A DNA stretch of 64,000 bases from Amaurobius ferox (GCA_951213105.1 OX578136.1:158900678-158964677); one strand, 5' to 3'. Positions 13,939-25,618 are shown, counted from the first letter of the stretch. The notes: a model not told the origin generated them from the sequence alone. Numbers and translations are program-made.

Positions 13939-14277
13939 GTGAATCTACACGTATTGTTCTTCCTGGAACAAGTAGAATTAAGCATAGTTAAAAAAGTGTC
14001 CGCGAAGTTTCAATGCATTCAAACGAGTGGCATTGACGATTTTGACATCGTTTACTGTACAGGAGACCTTGGAAACGATTGGGATGATACAAACGTTAAA
14101 ATGCAAAAATATTCTAAATTACACCCAAAAGAAATGTTTATGGATTTAAAACGTACAAATGGATTTTCAAACATTGTACAAATCAATTTCTCACGAAGAC
14201 TTCTATATAATGTTAGATATATTACTAAATATCTGATGTTTTTAATACATAGACTTTCTAACAGATTAATGATGTAA
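13939..14277 (+). CDS. Unassigned open frame, possible exon
   Basis: A 112-codon open stretch in a region otherwise rich in stops. The part from about 13970 to 14200 has a balanced, protein-like composition (acidic DDFDIVYCTGDLGNDWDD followed by a Lys-rich segment). An AG preceded by a weakly pyrimidine-rich stretch (GTATTGTTCTTCCTGGAACAAG) ends near 13971, which could be an acceptor. No good donor is visible. I do not recognise the family. It could be an exon of a host gene, a relic of a mobile element, or chance. Confidence 0.25.
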   Translation: MNLHVLFFLEQVELSIVKKVSAKFQCIQTSGIDDFDIVYCTGDLGNDWDDTNVKMQKYSKLHPKEMFMDLKRTNGFSNIVQINFSRRLLYNVRYITKYLMFLIHRLSNRLMM

Positions 14278-14587
14278 GAATTTAGCAAAATTTGAGAACT
14301 TTCTCATGACTTCATCTTGTTGAATATCAAGAGTTTTATTGCTGTTACCAGTTGTAAAAAGTATACTCAATGCTATGGGAATCACTTGATTATCTTGAAG
14401 ATCCTTGTGTAAAATTTAAATTGCTAATATCTAAAAATTAAGTGAAGTGTGAATCAACTTGTCTTTCTCATACAAGAATCCATTTATTAGTAACTTGTGA
14501 CTTTTCCCCCCTGCAAATTTTACAAGTAAAAGGTTGAAAAATCTGTATTGTTAGACTAAGTTATCACAATTATAGCGTGTTAGCCTT

Positions 14588-14712
14588 GCAGAATCTACTT
14601 CAACGATAACAGCTTACAATTTTATCCCAGTAGCTCAACGGTAGAGCGTCGGCTGGTCAATTCGGAGATCCAGGGTTCGATTCCCAGTTGGGGTAGCAAG
14701 GCTCTTTACAAT
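14588..14712 (+). repeat. tRNA-derived SINE-like repeat, copy 1
   Basis: A 125-bp block that recurs at 15654-15778. It contains the tRNA-like sequence at 14623-14695 with upstream and downstream flanks conserved between copies (GCAGAATCYACTTC at the left, GCAAGGYTCTTTACA at the right). The conserved flanks mark a dispersed repeat rather than an isolated tRNA gene. Confidence 0.7.
14623..14695 (+). tRNA. tRNA-like sequence (degenerate, probably SINE head)
   Basis: 73 nt with a pairing acceptor stem (TATCCCA/TGGGGTA), a D arm GCTC-AACGGTA-GAGC inside an A-box-like sequence, and a T arm with B box GGTTCGATTCC. The anticodon stem does not pair (TCGGC opposite TTCGG), so no anticodon is assigned. 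It is best read as a tRNA-derived Pol III promoter of a SINE rather than a working tRNA. Confidence 0.6.
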
Positions 14713-14861
14713 GGCGTCCAAAAAAATCAACCCTGTCGGTTAGTGCAAAGATGTATGAATTCTGAAAGTGACTCTAGTACGACTAGTACGAATTCAGTGG
14801 ACTCTGGAAGTTTGAGCGCAGATTTCAAAAATTGAGAGGGTTACGACCACGAAGGCTAGTA

Positions 14862-15600
14862 ACCTGGGTAAAAATAGTAGTAGCCGGATGCTAACCTGAG
14901 ATAAGAATAGTAGTAGCAGGAGGCTAACCTGAGATAAGAATAATAGTAGCAGGAGGCTAACCTGAGATAAGAATAGTAGTAGCAGGATGCTAACCTGAGA
15001 TAAGAATAGTAGTAGCAGGATGCTAACCTGAGATAAGAATAGTAGTAGCCGGATGCTAACCTGAGATAAGAATAGTAGTAGCAGGAGACTAACCTGAGAT
15101 AAGAATAGTAGTAGCAGGAGGCTAACCTGAGATAAGAATAGTAGTAGCAGGATGCTAACCTGAGATAAGAATAGTAGTAGCAGGAGGCTAACCTGAGATA
15201 AGAATAGTAGTAGCAGGAGGCTAACCTGAGATAAGAATAGTAGTAGCAGGATGCTAACCTGAGATAAGAATAGTAGTGGCCGGATGCTAACCTGAGATAA
15301 GAATAGTAGTAGCAGGAGGCTAACCTGAGATAAGAATAGTAGTAGCAGGAGGCTAACCTGAGATAAGAATAATAGTAGCAGGAGGCTAACCTGAGATAAG
15401 AATGGTAGTAGCAGGAGGCTAACCTGAGATAAGAATAGTAGTAGCAGGAAGCTAACCTGAGATAAGAATAGTAGTAGCAGGAGGCTAACCTGAGATAAGA
15501 ATAGTAGTAGCGAGATGCTAACCTGAGATAAGAATAGTAGAAACAGGAGGCTAACAAATAGTAGTAGCAGGAAGCTAACCTGAGATAAAAATAGCAGGAG
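14862..15600. repeat. 33-bp minisatellite, about 22 units
   Basis: Unit AACCTGAGATAAGAATAGTA + GTAGCAGGAGGCT, about 22 copies with few changes (CAGGAGG/CAGGATG/CCGGATG variants) and one shortened unit near the right end. Because 33 is a multiple of three, the minus strand stays open for 281 codons in one frame (repeating FLSQVSLLLLL) and 233 in another (SYLRLASCYYY). Both reflect the repeat, so neither is called a gene. Confidence 0.95.
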
Positions 15601-15653
15601 GTGGGCAGTTAGATTTTCAGTTGCTCGCCAATCTGGCATTAAAGGGTGGAGAA

Positions 15654-15778
15654 TGCAGAATCCACTTCGACGATAAGAGCTTGCAATTTCCTCCTAGTAG
15701 CTCAACAGTAGAGCGTCGGCTGGCCAGTTCGGAGATCCAGGGTTCGATTCCCGGTTGGGGCAGCAAGGTTCTTTACAG
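15654..15778 (+). repeat. tRNA-derived SINE-like repeat, copy 2
   Basis: Second copy of the 14588-14712 block, in the same orientation. The tRNA-like core (about 15690-15763) keeps the A box (TAGCTCAACAGTAGAGCG) and B box (GGTTCGATTCC), but its acceptor stem pairs less well than in copy 1. The two copies bracket the 33-bp minisatellite. Confidence 0.7.
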
Positions 15779-15873
15779 ACTTCCTTTTAAAAAGCTTGAA
15801 AAAATCTTTTGATCGATACCAAGTATGACAGTGCACCCCTCTCGAGGAGGGAGGTTAATGGCGTCACGAATAC

Positions 15874-16652
15874 AAAAAATGTGATGTGAGCAGCACATGA
15901 CTTTCCCTTCAGACTTATATTAACGTTCTCTTTATTTTAATTAAATTTATTTCACTTTTAATTAAATTTTCGTTCTCATTCGGTAACCTGGCTTATTTTC
16001 AAAGGTGGCGTAGGGAAAGTACGAAAAACTAAAATATCTCGAGAACGGCCAGTCCTAGTGTAATGGGGTTGGTCTTATTCTTTTCGTCTTTAAAAATTAC
16101 GTATTAAATCAGCATTTAATGGATATATTTGAAGATACCCAGTTCTTTAGTTTAGATTTGGACGATTTTTGAGGGCCATTTTGCAAAAATAGGCAGGTCA
16201 TTTTTTTCCGAATCATACCAAAATCTGATCAGCACCAGGGTAACCCACAAGTGACTCATCTACCGAATTTTGTGAAATTCGGTCCATTAGTTTTTCAGTT
16301 AGAGTGGATACAAGCTTTTGCGGGCCATTTCGCAAAAAAGGCGGGTTATTTTATCCCGAATCGTACCCAAAACTAATCAGCTCCAGACTCGCTCACAAGT
16401 AACTTACCTACCAAATTTTGTGAAATTCGGTCGATTAGTTTTTTAATTAGAGTGGATACAAAATCTGCACAGACAGACAGACAGACACACAGACAGACAC
16501 ACGGACACACACACAGACGTCACGCTAAAAATAGTTTTTTCGTATTCTAGAGGTCTCGAAACGTATAGATCCGTCGAAAACTCGAGTTGCGATTTTCGGC
16601 AAGATTCCAATATTTTCCCTATACATTACCATGTATTGCAGGGAAAGTAAAA
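15874..16652 (+). repeat. Family A repeat, solitary full copy
   Basis: A complete single unit with the GATGTGAGCAGCACATG hairpin at the left and the closing hairpin ACTTTCCCT-like/AGGGAAAGT at the right. It shows that the unit also exists outside tandem arrays and helps place its ends. Confidence 0.8.
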
Positions 16653-17097
16653 TTGTATCGCGACTGTTTTCCACTACGATAATTGAAACTCTCAATTTCA
16701 TTTATTTAAGTTTCGTGATTATTGAGCCATCAATAACCATTTTTATGCATGATTATGTCAAATTTTGTCTTATGCTGCCATGTTAAGAAAATACAATATT
16801 TCATATAACTGTTGAAGTTTTTCGCTCGAATTTCAAAATGTGCTATTTAATTCTATATTTTTCCGTCATCAAAAGACGGATAAAACATCTAATGAAAATC
16901 CATTGATATTTGTGGCGACTAATGTGTGCACAAGAAGACGACAGACAGGCGGTCATTCCGTTAAAAATAAGTCAGAATCACGCTAAAAACAGTCAGGAGT
17001 TTCTAAAATATATATTGACATCAAAGTCTTGAAGTCAGAAATTTTCGTGAAAACAATACGTCCTCACTATACATTATGTGTATAGTATAAGAATGTA
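16653..17097. other. Gap with a degenerate repeat end
   Basis: No gene. The part from about 16920 to 17097 has a diverged echo of the family A 3' end (GACAGAC run, CACGCTAAAAA, small terminal hairpin CTATACATTATGTGTATAG). Confidence 0.4.
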
Positions 17098-17400
17098 ACA
17101 AGAAAGATCAATCATGTATAAAGCATTGATTATGTGAATCACTTTCCAACTCTAATTTTATTTAAACATATCTAAAATGCGATACATTCAGCGGTAATAT
17201 TTTAAAAATTATCACAATACTGCAATAATTAATTATATTTGAAAACTTAAAACTTCATCGAAAGAAACGAACTTGATTCAAATGACGGCATCAAAGTATA
17301 AATCGCCTGTCTGTCTGTGTAAAAGCAGTAAATATTTCATTCATGAGATATGTTTACTTATAATTCCTATAGTACTCTCACATTTCATTGTAAAACTCGA
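17098..17400 (+). repeat. Family B repeat, 5' fragment
   Basis: Starts AAGAAAGATCAATCATG with the family hairpin and ACTTTCCAAC, then loses similarity near 17400. No 3' end present. Confidence 0.65.
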
Positions 17401-17885
17401 TCTTAACGGCTTAAAATAATAAAATGTCTTAAAAATATACATCTAAGAAGATTTGTCTCCGCTATTTTATTAATTGTAGTTGGTACTTTTTAATTTTATC
17501 TAATAAACTTATGTAAAGGAAAATAAAGTTTTTGGTCACAAACACCTCTCCCTCAATTGCCCCTCGTCTTTAAAATGGATAACATACTCATGAAACGAAA
17601 TTAAATAGATCTCTGTAACATTTTAAATGATGCATATTTCATAGCGAAACTGACGATAACCGAATTTAGTGTTCGTTATCTTTGAAAGTATTTCATGAAA
17701 AATGCTAAAATTTAGAATTTTTGGATCGTACTATAATAGAAATTTTTATATAAGATGACTGAGAAAACGATACAGACGTGGAATTGCAATATTAAACCTT
17801 TTGTTTCATAAATTTGCAGTTTTAATTTAAGTTGTCAGACAATCACCTACTTTCCTACCTATACCACCAAATACCTTCCTTCTTA

Positions 17886-18840
17886 GAAAAATCTGATTTG
17901 GGCAACACATGACTTTCCTTATATAATGCAATGAATTTACTACTTTTACAGTTAAAAAAAAATGTTATTCTTATAGTAGATACTTATATTCTTTCCCAGA
18001 TATTGAATTTTCGTCAATTAGTCGTCATTTTCATTGATTTAGCGTCATTTTTATCAATTTGGCGAGATTTTTGTTAATTTGGCAACAATTAAAAATGTCG
18101 CCAAGTTGGCGACATTCAGCCAAATTCGTCGCCAAAATCTCGCCAAGCGTTATGGATGGAGAAATAAGTCAATCTTACAGCAGATAAATGACTATTGGCG
18201 TTCAAATACAAAAGTATTACGCAAAGTATCTTTTTTCATGAATGGAACGAGCTAAATCCACGCGAATAATGTGACCAAATTTATCGCATGGTGTTACATA
18301 TGAAAAGTGAACATGTTTATCAATAGGAAATATATATTTTTTATTTTTAACTTTTTGATAATTTTTTTGAAAAATGTGCACTATCTCGAGAACGGTTCAT
18401 GTTAGCGTTCTAAAATTTATGTCAATCGTTTTCTAATGAAAAATTATATAAGAAATGTCTATTTGCGTAACTTTATAAGCGGTTTTGATTTTTTAACGAT
18501 TTTTTCAAAATTTCACTCGAAAATTTAGGGGGGTTCTGAACATTCGATTACGTATAAAAACAATAGGCTTCCAGTGTTTACGGATTGTGATTTTTGTACC
18601 AAATTTCTTTCGAATCGGTCCATTCGTTCGTCAGTTATCGTCTCCACAGACTCACTGACAGACACACACACACACACACACACACACATACTTTCACATA
18701 CACACACAATCTTCACTTCAAAAATGTTTGATTCGTGATCAGGGATGCTTGAAACGTGCTATCCCTTCGGAAACTCGAATTCGAATTTTCGACCCCGTCA
18801 CAATACATTCCTTATACATTATGTATATAAGGAAAGTAAT
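17886..18840 (+). repeat. Family A2 repeat, full copy
   Basis: A ~955-bp relative of family A with a similar 5' start (CTGATTTGGGCAACACATG, ACTTTCCTTATA) and a 3' hairpin (TTCCTTATACATTATGTATATAAGGAA). It has a different interior, including the palindrome AATGTCGCCAAGTTGGCGACATT near 18094 and a CA microsatellite near 18664. An inverted copy lies at 21610-22562. Confidence 0.8.
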
Positions 18841-20758
18841 AAAAATAACTGCTGTTTGTGTAAATATAACTTTCTAATACTTCTTTGAGGAAAACAGGCA
18901 CAAAGCAATTGACTACAGTTGCTTAAAATATGTTTTGGAGCCTTCTTCCTTATATCATAAACAGTATACTGACTATCTTAACAACCGTTAAGAAACTACT
19001 AAAAACAGAGCAGTTGTTTATTAACGGTTGCTAAGCGCGCACACTGTTTTTGACCCGAAGAAGAGGGTTGATAAATACCCTCGAAATAATTGTAGTCACT
19101 TAAATGTCATATGCTTTCTTTCTTTAAGAAATTATAAAAAAGTTATACTCTAACTTATCACTAAATTGCTTATCCTCGCTGGCGTTTTTCAAAAGTTTAA
19201 AATTATCACAAATCTTAGCATCTTTCCTCTCGAATCCAAAGCTTCCTAATAACACAGCATAAGTAGAACGAACGTTCGTCGACAGGTAGCTTTCGTTAGT
19301 GTTGAAGCCGTCTTTTTAATCTGTAGGATGCTGCTTTTCGGAGCAGCTACTTGATTATCTTATGCTGTATTATTAATAAATCCTAATATTTTACACTCCT
19401 TCTGACAGTCATATGCGTAACATGCTTGTCTTGAAATCTAATATGTACAACAGCTGTTGCATGCGTGTAGTAGTAATACGTTCCATTTGAAATAAGACTC
19501 CTTTGCTTAATTCCTTTGCTTCATTCTAAAATTATTCCGAATTCTTTTTATGGAAATACAGTTTATGTTTACTTGAAATAAAATATAATATTCAAATCCA
19601 TTTTCATTAAACAGAAGAGATAATCGATCAAAAACAAACTTGTAGATACAGGTTATTCCTGAAAGTTCTTGTACGGTCGTCATTTCTTATACCGTTATCT
19701 GTAAATATATACTTCCATTACATTAAATGTTTCAAATAAGATAAACATTTAACTTATTGCAGTTTTAAATAGAGAAAATATTCTTCTGAAATATACGAAT
19801 TCTTGCTTTTCATAGCGTTTTAATACAAATTTTTCCATTTACTAACATATCTTTATACATTAACATGTTAAACTAAAAAGCATGTTCAATCCTTTCCGAA
19901 CAAATTTCAACGACACATTACGGATCAAATTGGAAATTTTGGATTGAGGGACTATATAAAAAGCAAGATTTCGCATTCTTCAGACAAATAAGCGTCTCGA
20001 TTTTTCCCTTATTTGAAACATTTTTTTAAATTAGACGTATATACCAACGCCCAACATTTGAGGGAAATAAAGGTCATGTAAGGACGTTCCAGGACACTCT
20101 GATGTACATGCTATACAAAGTAATCTCCATATGTAAACCCTTTGCGTTGTCAAAATACATGCAAACAGTTTTGCTGTAAAATTGCACCTATTAAAAAATG
20201 CCACATAATGTTTATGCAAATGTTTATGCAAAGTGTTGCGTGCTAAAAATATGTTAGTCAATATTTTGTATGAAAATTTACCTTCCGTTCCATGTCGACG
20301 GTCTTTGGAATTTGTGGTGGTGGTGGTGGTGGTGGTCGCCCGCTTTGGGCTCCTGGAGCATATAACAACGTCCGCAAGAACGGTTTTGCGCTCCGCAACT
20401 TGGAATTTGTGTTCACACGTCACCAATCAAAATATTGACATGTTCAAACATTGTTTCGAAAGTCTGACTTGGCGGTGAATGTTCAAAATATATACAAAAA
20501 ATGTACAACATTTCTAATTATTTTTAATATACATGATGTCAAGTTTTAGCCTTGCATTTTTAACATAAAAACTGACTTGGAATCGATTGAAATACTGCCT
20601 ATGCGGTGTTCAAATCTATCAACCGGTAGGCTTAGGTGTCTCATTTGCTTATGGAAGGCAGTGCCATAACCCAATCAAATGTTAACAGCTGTCAAGTACA
20701 GAAGTCAAACCCGGTAGGACATGTAGCACATTTCAGTTAGCATTAGCCAGTTGAATTT
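18841..20758. other. Gap with a tiny MITE and a GGT run
   Basis: No gene recognised apart from the small inverted-repeat element at 19247-19375. A (GGT)n tract sits near 20312-20333. Confidence 0.45.
19247..19375. mobile_element. Small inverted-repeat element (MITE-like)
   Basis: Ends TAATAACACAGCATAAG and CTTATGCTGTATTATTA are inverted repeats of 17 bp with one mismatch, 129 bp overall. An internal GCTGCT/AGCAGC hairpin lies near the right end. No coding capacity. Confidence 0.5.
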
Positions 20759-20860
20759 CTAAAAATGTTTCATTTTGTGACTTTCAAACGCCCGATCTTC
20801 TCGGTCGTCAATTCTGACCACACCCAATGATGGCGGCTCATTTTGAAGTTTCAGAACTCT
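20759..20860 (-). CDS. Candidate terminal exon, unknown host gene (exon C)
   Basis: On the minus strand a good acceptor (TTTTCCACTTATTACAG) is followed by 33 open codons and a TAG. The peptide has a protein-like mix (EPPSLGVVRIDDRED in the middle). The acceptor and composition favour a 3'-terminal exon of a gene read right to left, together with the candidate exons at 22605-24654. The plus strand is also open here (ATG at 20827), but I judge that a shadow. Family not recognised, and the phase link to exon B is unresolved. Confidence 0.35.
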   Translation of the reverse strand, partial: RVLKLQNEPPSLGVVRIDDREDRAFESHKMKHF

Positions 20861-21609
20861 CTGTAATAAGTGGAAAACCATTGAAACGAAATTGCACTTC
20901 GTTTCTGGGTGCGATCTTAGGTTGTGTTCAAAACTGTTGCTTGGTTAGAAAGATCATGCATTTACAAGATCACAGAAATTTATGTCACAGGTAATTTATA
21001 AGTGAATGTGTTTGTTCGGACTCACAAGGGCTAATCAGTTTTGTGTTTTGGTAGATTACCCCAATCAGAGCGATCGATAGCTTTGACTTCAGTTTGAATG
21101 AACATGATTTTTTTTAAGCTTGGACGTAACTAGTAGATTTACAAATATACCTTTTATAGCTTTGGTTCAGATTAGAAATGACACACTTTGAATTGTTGTT
21201 GGGAAGGGTTTGTTTAAAAACATCTATGACCGTTGTTTTGTGGATTGTATTGCAAATGGAAATAAAATTTTATCGAATTCTCTCACCTGAAGTGGATTCA
21301 AACGTTTTGAATACATTAATCAAACACCGGTTTCAAGGTTATCACCCATGAGATCTTAAACTGACAATAACTACTAATAAAACTTTAGGTTTGACATTAA
21401 AAAAATAGTTTTTGAGAAATTATCCCTATTACACTACTTAGGTATATTTGAGGTATATTTGAGGTTTACATTTGAGCTCATTTATTTTCTGAAATTAGTT
21501 ACCATGTTATGCATTTTAATTTCGTATATACTTTATTATGTTTTGTTTATTATTTCATTCAGAAAACACATCTTTATTCATAACAGTTTATCAATTAGTA
21601 ATAGACTTT

Positions 21610-22562
21610 TACTTTCCTTATATACATAGTGTATAAGGAAAGTATTGTGACAGGGTCGAAAATTCGAATTCGAGTTTCCGTCGGGAAAGCAGGTTTCAAG
21701 CATCTCTGATCACGAATCGAACAGTTTTGAAGTGATGTCTGTATGTGTATATGTGTGTGAAAGTATGTGTGTGTGTGTGTTAGTGAGTCTGTGGAGACGA
21801 TATCTCACGAAAGGATGGAGCGATTTGAATGACATTTGGTACAAAAATCACAATCCATGAATACTGGAAGCTTGTTGTTTTAAAACGCAATCGAATATTC
21901 AGAACCCCCCCCCCCCCCTAAATTTTCGAGTGAAATGTTGAAAAAAATCATCCAAAAATCTAAACCTTTAATAAAGTTACGCAAATAGATATTTCTTACG
22001 TAATTTTTCCCTAGAAAACGATTGACATAAACTTTTGAACGCTAGCATGAACCGTTTTCGAGATATTGCACATTTTTCAAATAAATTTATCAAAAAATCC
22101 CATAAATTAAAAAAAATAAATTGACTGTTAAGAAACATGTTCACTTTCCATATGTAATAGCATGCGATAAATTGGGTGACATCATTCTCGTGGATCTAAT
22201 TCGTTCCATTCACAAGAGAAGATACTTTGAGTAATACTTTTGTATTTGAACACCAATAATCATTTAACCACTCTAAGAATAACTTATTTCTCCGTCCATA
22301 ACACTTGGTGAGGTTTTGGTGACGAATTTAGCGGAATGTCGCCAACTTGACGACATTTTTAAATGTTGCCAAATTAACGAAAATATCTTTAAATGGATAA
22401 AAATGACGCTAAATCAATGAAAATGGCGACTAATTGAAGAAAATTCAATATCTTGGAAAGAATATATGTATCTACTATAAGAATAACATTTTTTTAACTG
22501 TAAAAGTAGTAAATTCATTGCATTATATAAGGAAAGTCATGTGCTGCCCGCATCAGATTTTT
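21610..22562 (-). repeat. Family A2 repeat, inverted copy
   Basis: Minus-strand copy of the 17886-18840 repeat: it begins with the 3' hairpin (ACTTTCCTTATATACATAG ...), contains a TGTG microsatellite near 21770 and a poly-C run near 21905, and ends GTGCTGCCCGCATCAG. The two copies lie about 2.8 kb apart in inverted orientation. Confidence 0.8.
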
Positions 22563-22604
22563 GCAATGGGGACTGACTGTTCAAGTATTGCTACATTTGT
22601 AGTT

Positions 22605-22772
22605 TTAAAATGTTCGGATTATTTTGATACGTTTAAAGTGAGTAATGACATTCAAGCAAGTTAGGTTATACAGTTCAAGACTTTGCATTCTTAGTTGCAA
22701 CGTCTCATCCATCATGTACTTTTGTTCTTTTCCTTCGAATTCGTTGTTGAGAATGGGTATCCGATTTGGGTC
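22605..22772 (-). CDS. Candidate exon, unknown host gene (exon B)
   Basis: The minus strand has a strong acceptor with a long pyrimidine tract (CTTTTCTTACGTCTTTCAG) followed by an open frame starting DPNRIPILNNEFEG and containing YMMDETLQLRMQSLELYNLT. The frame runs to a TAA after 55 codons. The real exon may end earlier, as the last ~15 codons look AT-rich and intron-like, but only weak donors exist (GTATAA, GTCATT). It starts in phase 0, compatible with exon A if A uses a weak GTTTGA donor. I do not recognise the protein. Confidence 0.45.
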   Translation of the reverse strand, partial: DPNRIPILNNEFEGKEQKYMMDETLQLRMQSLELYNLTCLNVITHFKRIKIIRTF

Positions 22773-24063
22773 CTGAAAGACGTAAGAAAAGATAGTTCTT
22801 TAACGGATTAACAATGTGATCGAGTGAAATGAATGTATACACATACTTAACATAAATAAGTTCGCAGTAAAAATATAGACTTTTTCAAGTTTTCAAGTTC
22901 GTATATTTTCATAAACTTTTAAGGAAATCATGAATCAGGAAATCATCATCAAAACATTGAATGCATTTTGGGCATTGGATCAACAGTGCGGTTCTTTTCT
23001 ATTTTGCGATTTTAAGTACTTTCAGCATATTTATGTAGGATCTATCAAACAAGTTCTCTATTGTGCCCAGTTTGTACAATTGGCATGGCTGCGCATGAAA
23101 AAAAAGTAGCTCAGGAATGATTTTGGTTCAATACAGGTGATTTGGAAATTGAGTGATGTTATCTGTATTTATATTATTTATGTCATGGGCTTTTATTTAG
23201 GACCCGAGAAATGCTGGGTAATTCGTTTGGATACTGAATAAGTGTAATGTAAATGATATAAAGCTTTACTTTTATATCTTCTGTAGGACGTCTTTCTTCC
23301 TATATCAGCATGACATCATTACTCTTCATTTAAAATCTCTTTATTACTCTCTTTATTTAATACTCTTTATTTAAAATAGCGAGAATATAACTTCTTCCCA
23401 TGTATATAATGGGCATTTATAGTTATAAATCACGAAAAATCTATTAGCTCCGGTAAAAATGACTTGAAGTGTCGGAGTAAAAGATTCGAGAAAATTCATG
23501 TCACCCTTCGACGTCTGGAAATATTCGTTTAACACGAAATAATGAATTTCATGTATGGCACAATTTCAATAGTTATGATTTAATTAATCATGAGTTTGAA
23601 ATATATTTCTGAATATAAAAATTATTGAAAATAAAACCCCATTTATTAATTTTTCTTTCCATTTTTGACTTCTCCTCCTTGTCCATAAATGGAAATCCAA
23701 TAAAGATCTTCTGGTCTTTACCATCTGACATTTTTCATTACTTTTGACATTCGCCCGTCGGAAGTAACGCCAAAAGTTTTATCTTAATTCACGAAAGAAA
23801 AGTCCGAACTTTACTTATGTGCATGGAGAATGAAGTAGATTTCAAAACTCCACAGCTGATAAGAAAGCAAAAATATATTTATATATGAGAACAAGAATAC
23901 ACTATCAAACTATATATCAATTCCTAAATGTTCGGCTGTCTGTTATAATTTTTCCAGACACTTGCAAAATAGATAGAAACTTTATCAGTCGTTCTATGAA
24001 ATGTCAGGAATAATCGAATTTTTCAAAAGTGCTGATTTGATGGCTTGCTTCGGATCAGAACGT
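22773..24063. other. Putative intron, nothing recognised
   Basis: AT-rich sequence between candidate exons A and B, without repeats or frames of note. Confidence 0.4.
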
Positions 24064-24208
24064 TCAAACGTTAGTCAACAGCTGCTTCATCTCAGCTTTG
24101 GAATTTTCCCGGACATCCTCCTTTCCTGCCAGTTTGAGAATCTTATCATATGTGTTCATTAAGTCAAAAAGTGTTGAAGCAAATAGTGTCTGGTGGTCTG
24201 GAGAAATC
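24064..24208 (-). CDS. Candidate exon, unknown host gene (exon A)
   Basis: After the acceptor TATCTGTCTGCAATTAACTGGCAG the minus strand is open for 47 codons (segments LFASTLFDLMNTYDKILKLA and KEDVRENSKAEMKQLL) and then meets TGA. The composition is amphipathic-helical and clearly protein-like. The first base completes a codon left by exon D. It could be the terminal exon, or splice onward at a weak GTTTGA donor just before the stop into exon B, which keeps the frame. Family not recognised. Confidence 0.45.
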
Positions 24209-24316
24209 CTGCCAGTTAATTGCAGACAGATAAAAAATATTTAATTTTTAAAATATTTTGATAGTTATATGCACGTGTCAAGATTTGTACAGCTGCAAAA
24301 AATAAATGTATAAATA

Positions 24317-24545
24317 AAACAAGAAAGATCAATCATGCATAAGCATTGATTATGAAACACTTTCCAACTGAAATGCAATTTCATTTAAAAATTTTTAAAA
24401 TGTGATACATTCAGTGGTGATATCTTTTACATTATCACAGTACTACAGTAATTTATTATAATTAAATATTTAAAACTGCATCGAAATATAAATCATCTGA
24501 TTCTCTATGCAAAATCAATGAATATTTCATTCATATAACTTGTAT
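24317..24545 (+). repeat. Family B repeat, 5' fragment
   Basis: Begins AAGAAAGATCAATCATGCAT with the hairpin and ACACTTTCCAACTG, followed by the conserved ATACATTCAGTGGTGATA stretch. It is truncated near 24545 and lies in the putative intron between candidate exons D and A, on the opposite strand. Confidence 0.65.
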
Positions 24546-24607
24546 TCCAGACTCCAGAGCTAAATAATTTTGTGTGAAAAAAATTCAGCAATTCTGATGT
24601 AACTCAC

Positions 24608-24654
24608 CTTATAATCGCTTTAGATATTTGCATTCTGCATACGTTAAAATTAGG
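24608..24654 (-). CDS. Candidate short exon, unknown host gene (exon D)
   Basis: A consensus donor (GATTATAAG/GTGAGT) at 24608 on the minus strand ends an open stretch whose acceptor may be TTTTATTATTTCTTCAACGAAG at 24655. Fifteen codons (containing MQISKAII) plus two bases (AG) precede the donor, and exon A starts with one base (G). The phases therefore agree and the junction codon is Arg. A shorter form starting at 24634 is possible. This phase match is the best support that the minus-strand exons are real. Confidence 0.35.
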
Positions 24655-24789
24655 CTTCGTTGAAGAAATAATAAAAGTTTAGGGATCATTTAAAATCACA
24701 ACTATTGTAATTGCATAGGCACGGAATTTAGATACACAGATAATACACAGATACGCAGATAATATATGTGTGTGCGTGTATGTATTTAA

Positions 24790-25618
24790 AATATTGGAAT
24801 CGTGCCGAAGATCGGAACTCGAATTTGCGAAGGATCTACACGTTTTGGGACTTCTAGAACACGAAAAAACTATTTTTAGGAAGACGTCTGTGTGTGTAAG
24901 AGTGTATCTGTGTATATTTCTGTGTGTCTGTGAGGATATTACACCCACTCTAATTGAAAAACTAATGGACCGAATTTCATAAAATTTGGTAGGTATGTTT
25001 TTTGTGGGAAATCCTGAGGTTCATTAGATTATAGTACGATTCGTAATAAAAGAATCTGCCTTCTTTGCGAAATGGCCGACAGAAATTGTCTTTATCCACT
25101 CTAACTAAAAACTAATGGAACAAATTTAACACAATTTGGTGTATAATATTTCCATGACCTACAAGTGATTTATATACCAAATTTAACAAAATTTGGTACA
25201 TAAATCATTTGTAAGTCATTCTAGTACTATTCAGGAAAAAGGAAAGGGCTATTTTTGCGAAATGGCCCGCAAAAATCGTTAAATATAAAAATAAAGGACT
25301 ACGTGTGCTCAATTATATCAATTAAATTCCTATTGTATACGTGATTTTTAACAACAAAAAGAATAAGACTAACCCCATTACTCTAAGACTAGCCGTTCTT
25401 GAGATATTCTAGCTTTTTCGCGTTTTCGCTACGCCACCTTTGACAATAAATCCAGCTATCAAATGAGAACCAAATTTAAGTTTAACGTGCAAATTTAATG
25501 TCATTTAAAATACTTATTGCTGTTATTTTGTGCAGATAAACTCAAATTATTATTGAAGAAATAAAGAGAACGTGAATATGAGTCTGCAGGGAAAGACATG
25601 TGCTGCCCACATCAGGAT
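24790..25618 (-). repeat. Family A repeat, diverged inverted copy
   Basis: Minus-strand family A copy: microsatellite near 24890, two GCGAAATGGCC boxes, and the end GGGAAAGACATGTGCTGCCCACATCAG. Its 3' hairpin is missing, so it is truncated at the left. Confidence 0.75.

Noticed and set aside
14623..14695. Functional tRNA gene
   Set aside because: The anticodon stem does not pair and the flanks are repeated with a second copy, which points to a SINE head.
14794..15639. 281-codon and 233-codon minus-strand frames as repeat proteins
   Set aside because: They are translations of a 33-bp minisatellite in two frames at once, with no signal or codon preference favouring one.
20827..20990. Plus-strand ATG frame with a CACAG/GTAATT donor as a first exon
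   Set aside because: It overlaps a minus-strand open segment with a stronger acceptor, and other candidate exons nearby are on the minus strand. Kept as an alternative only.
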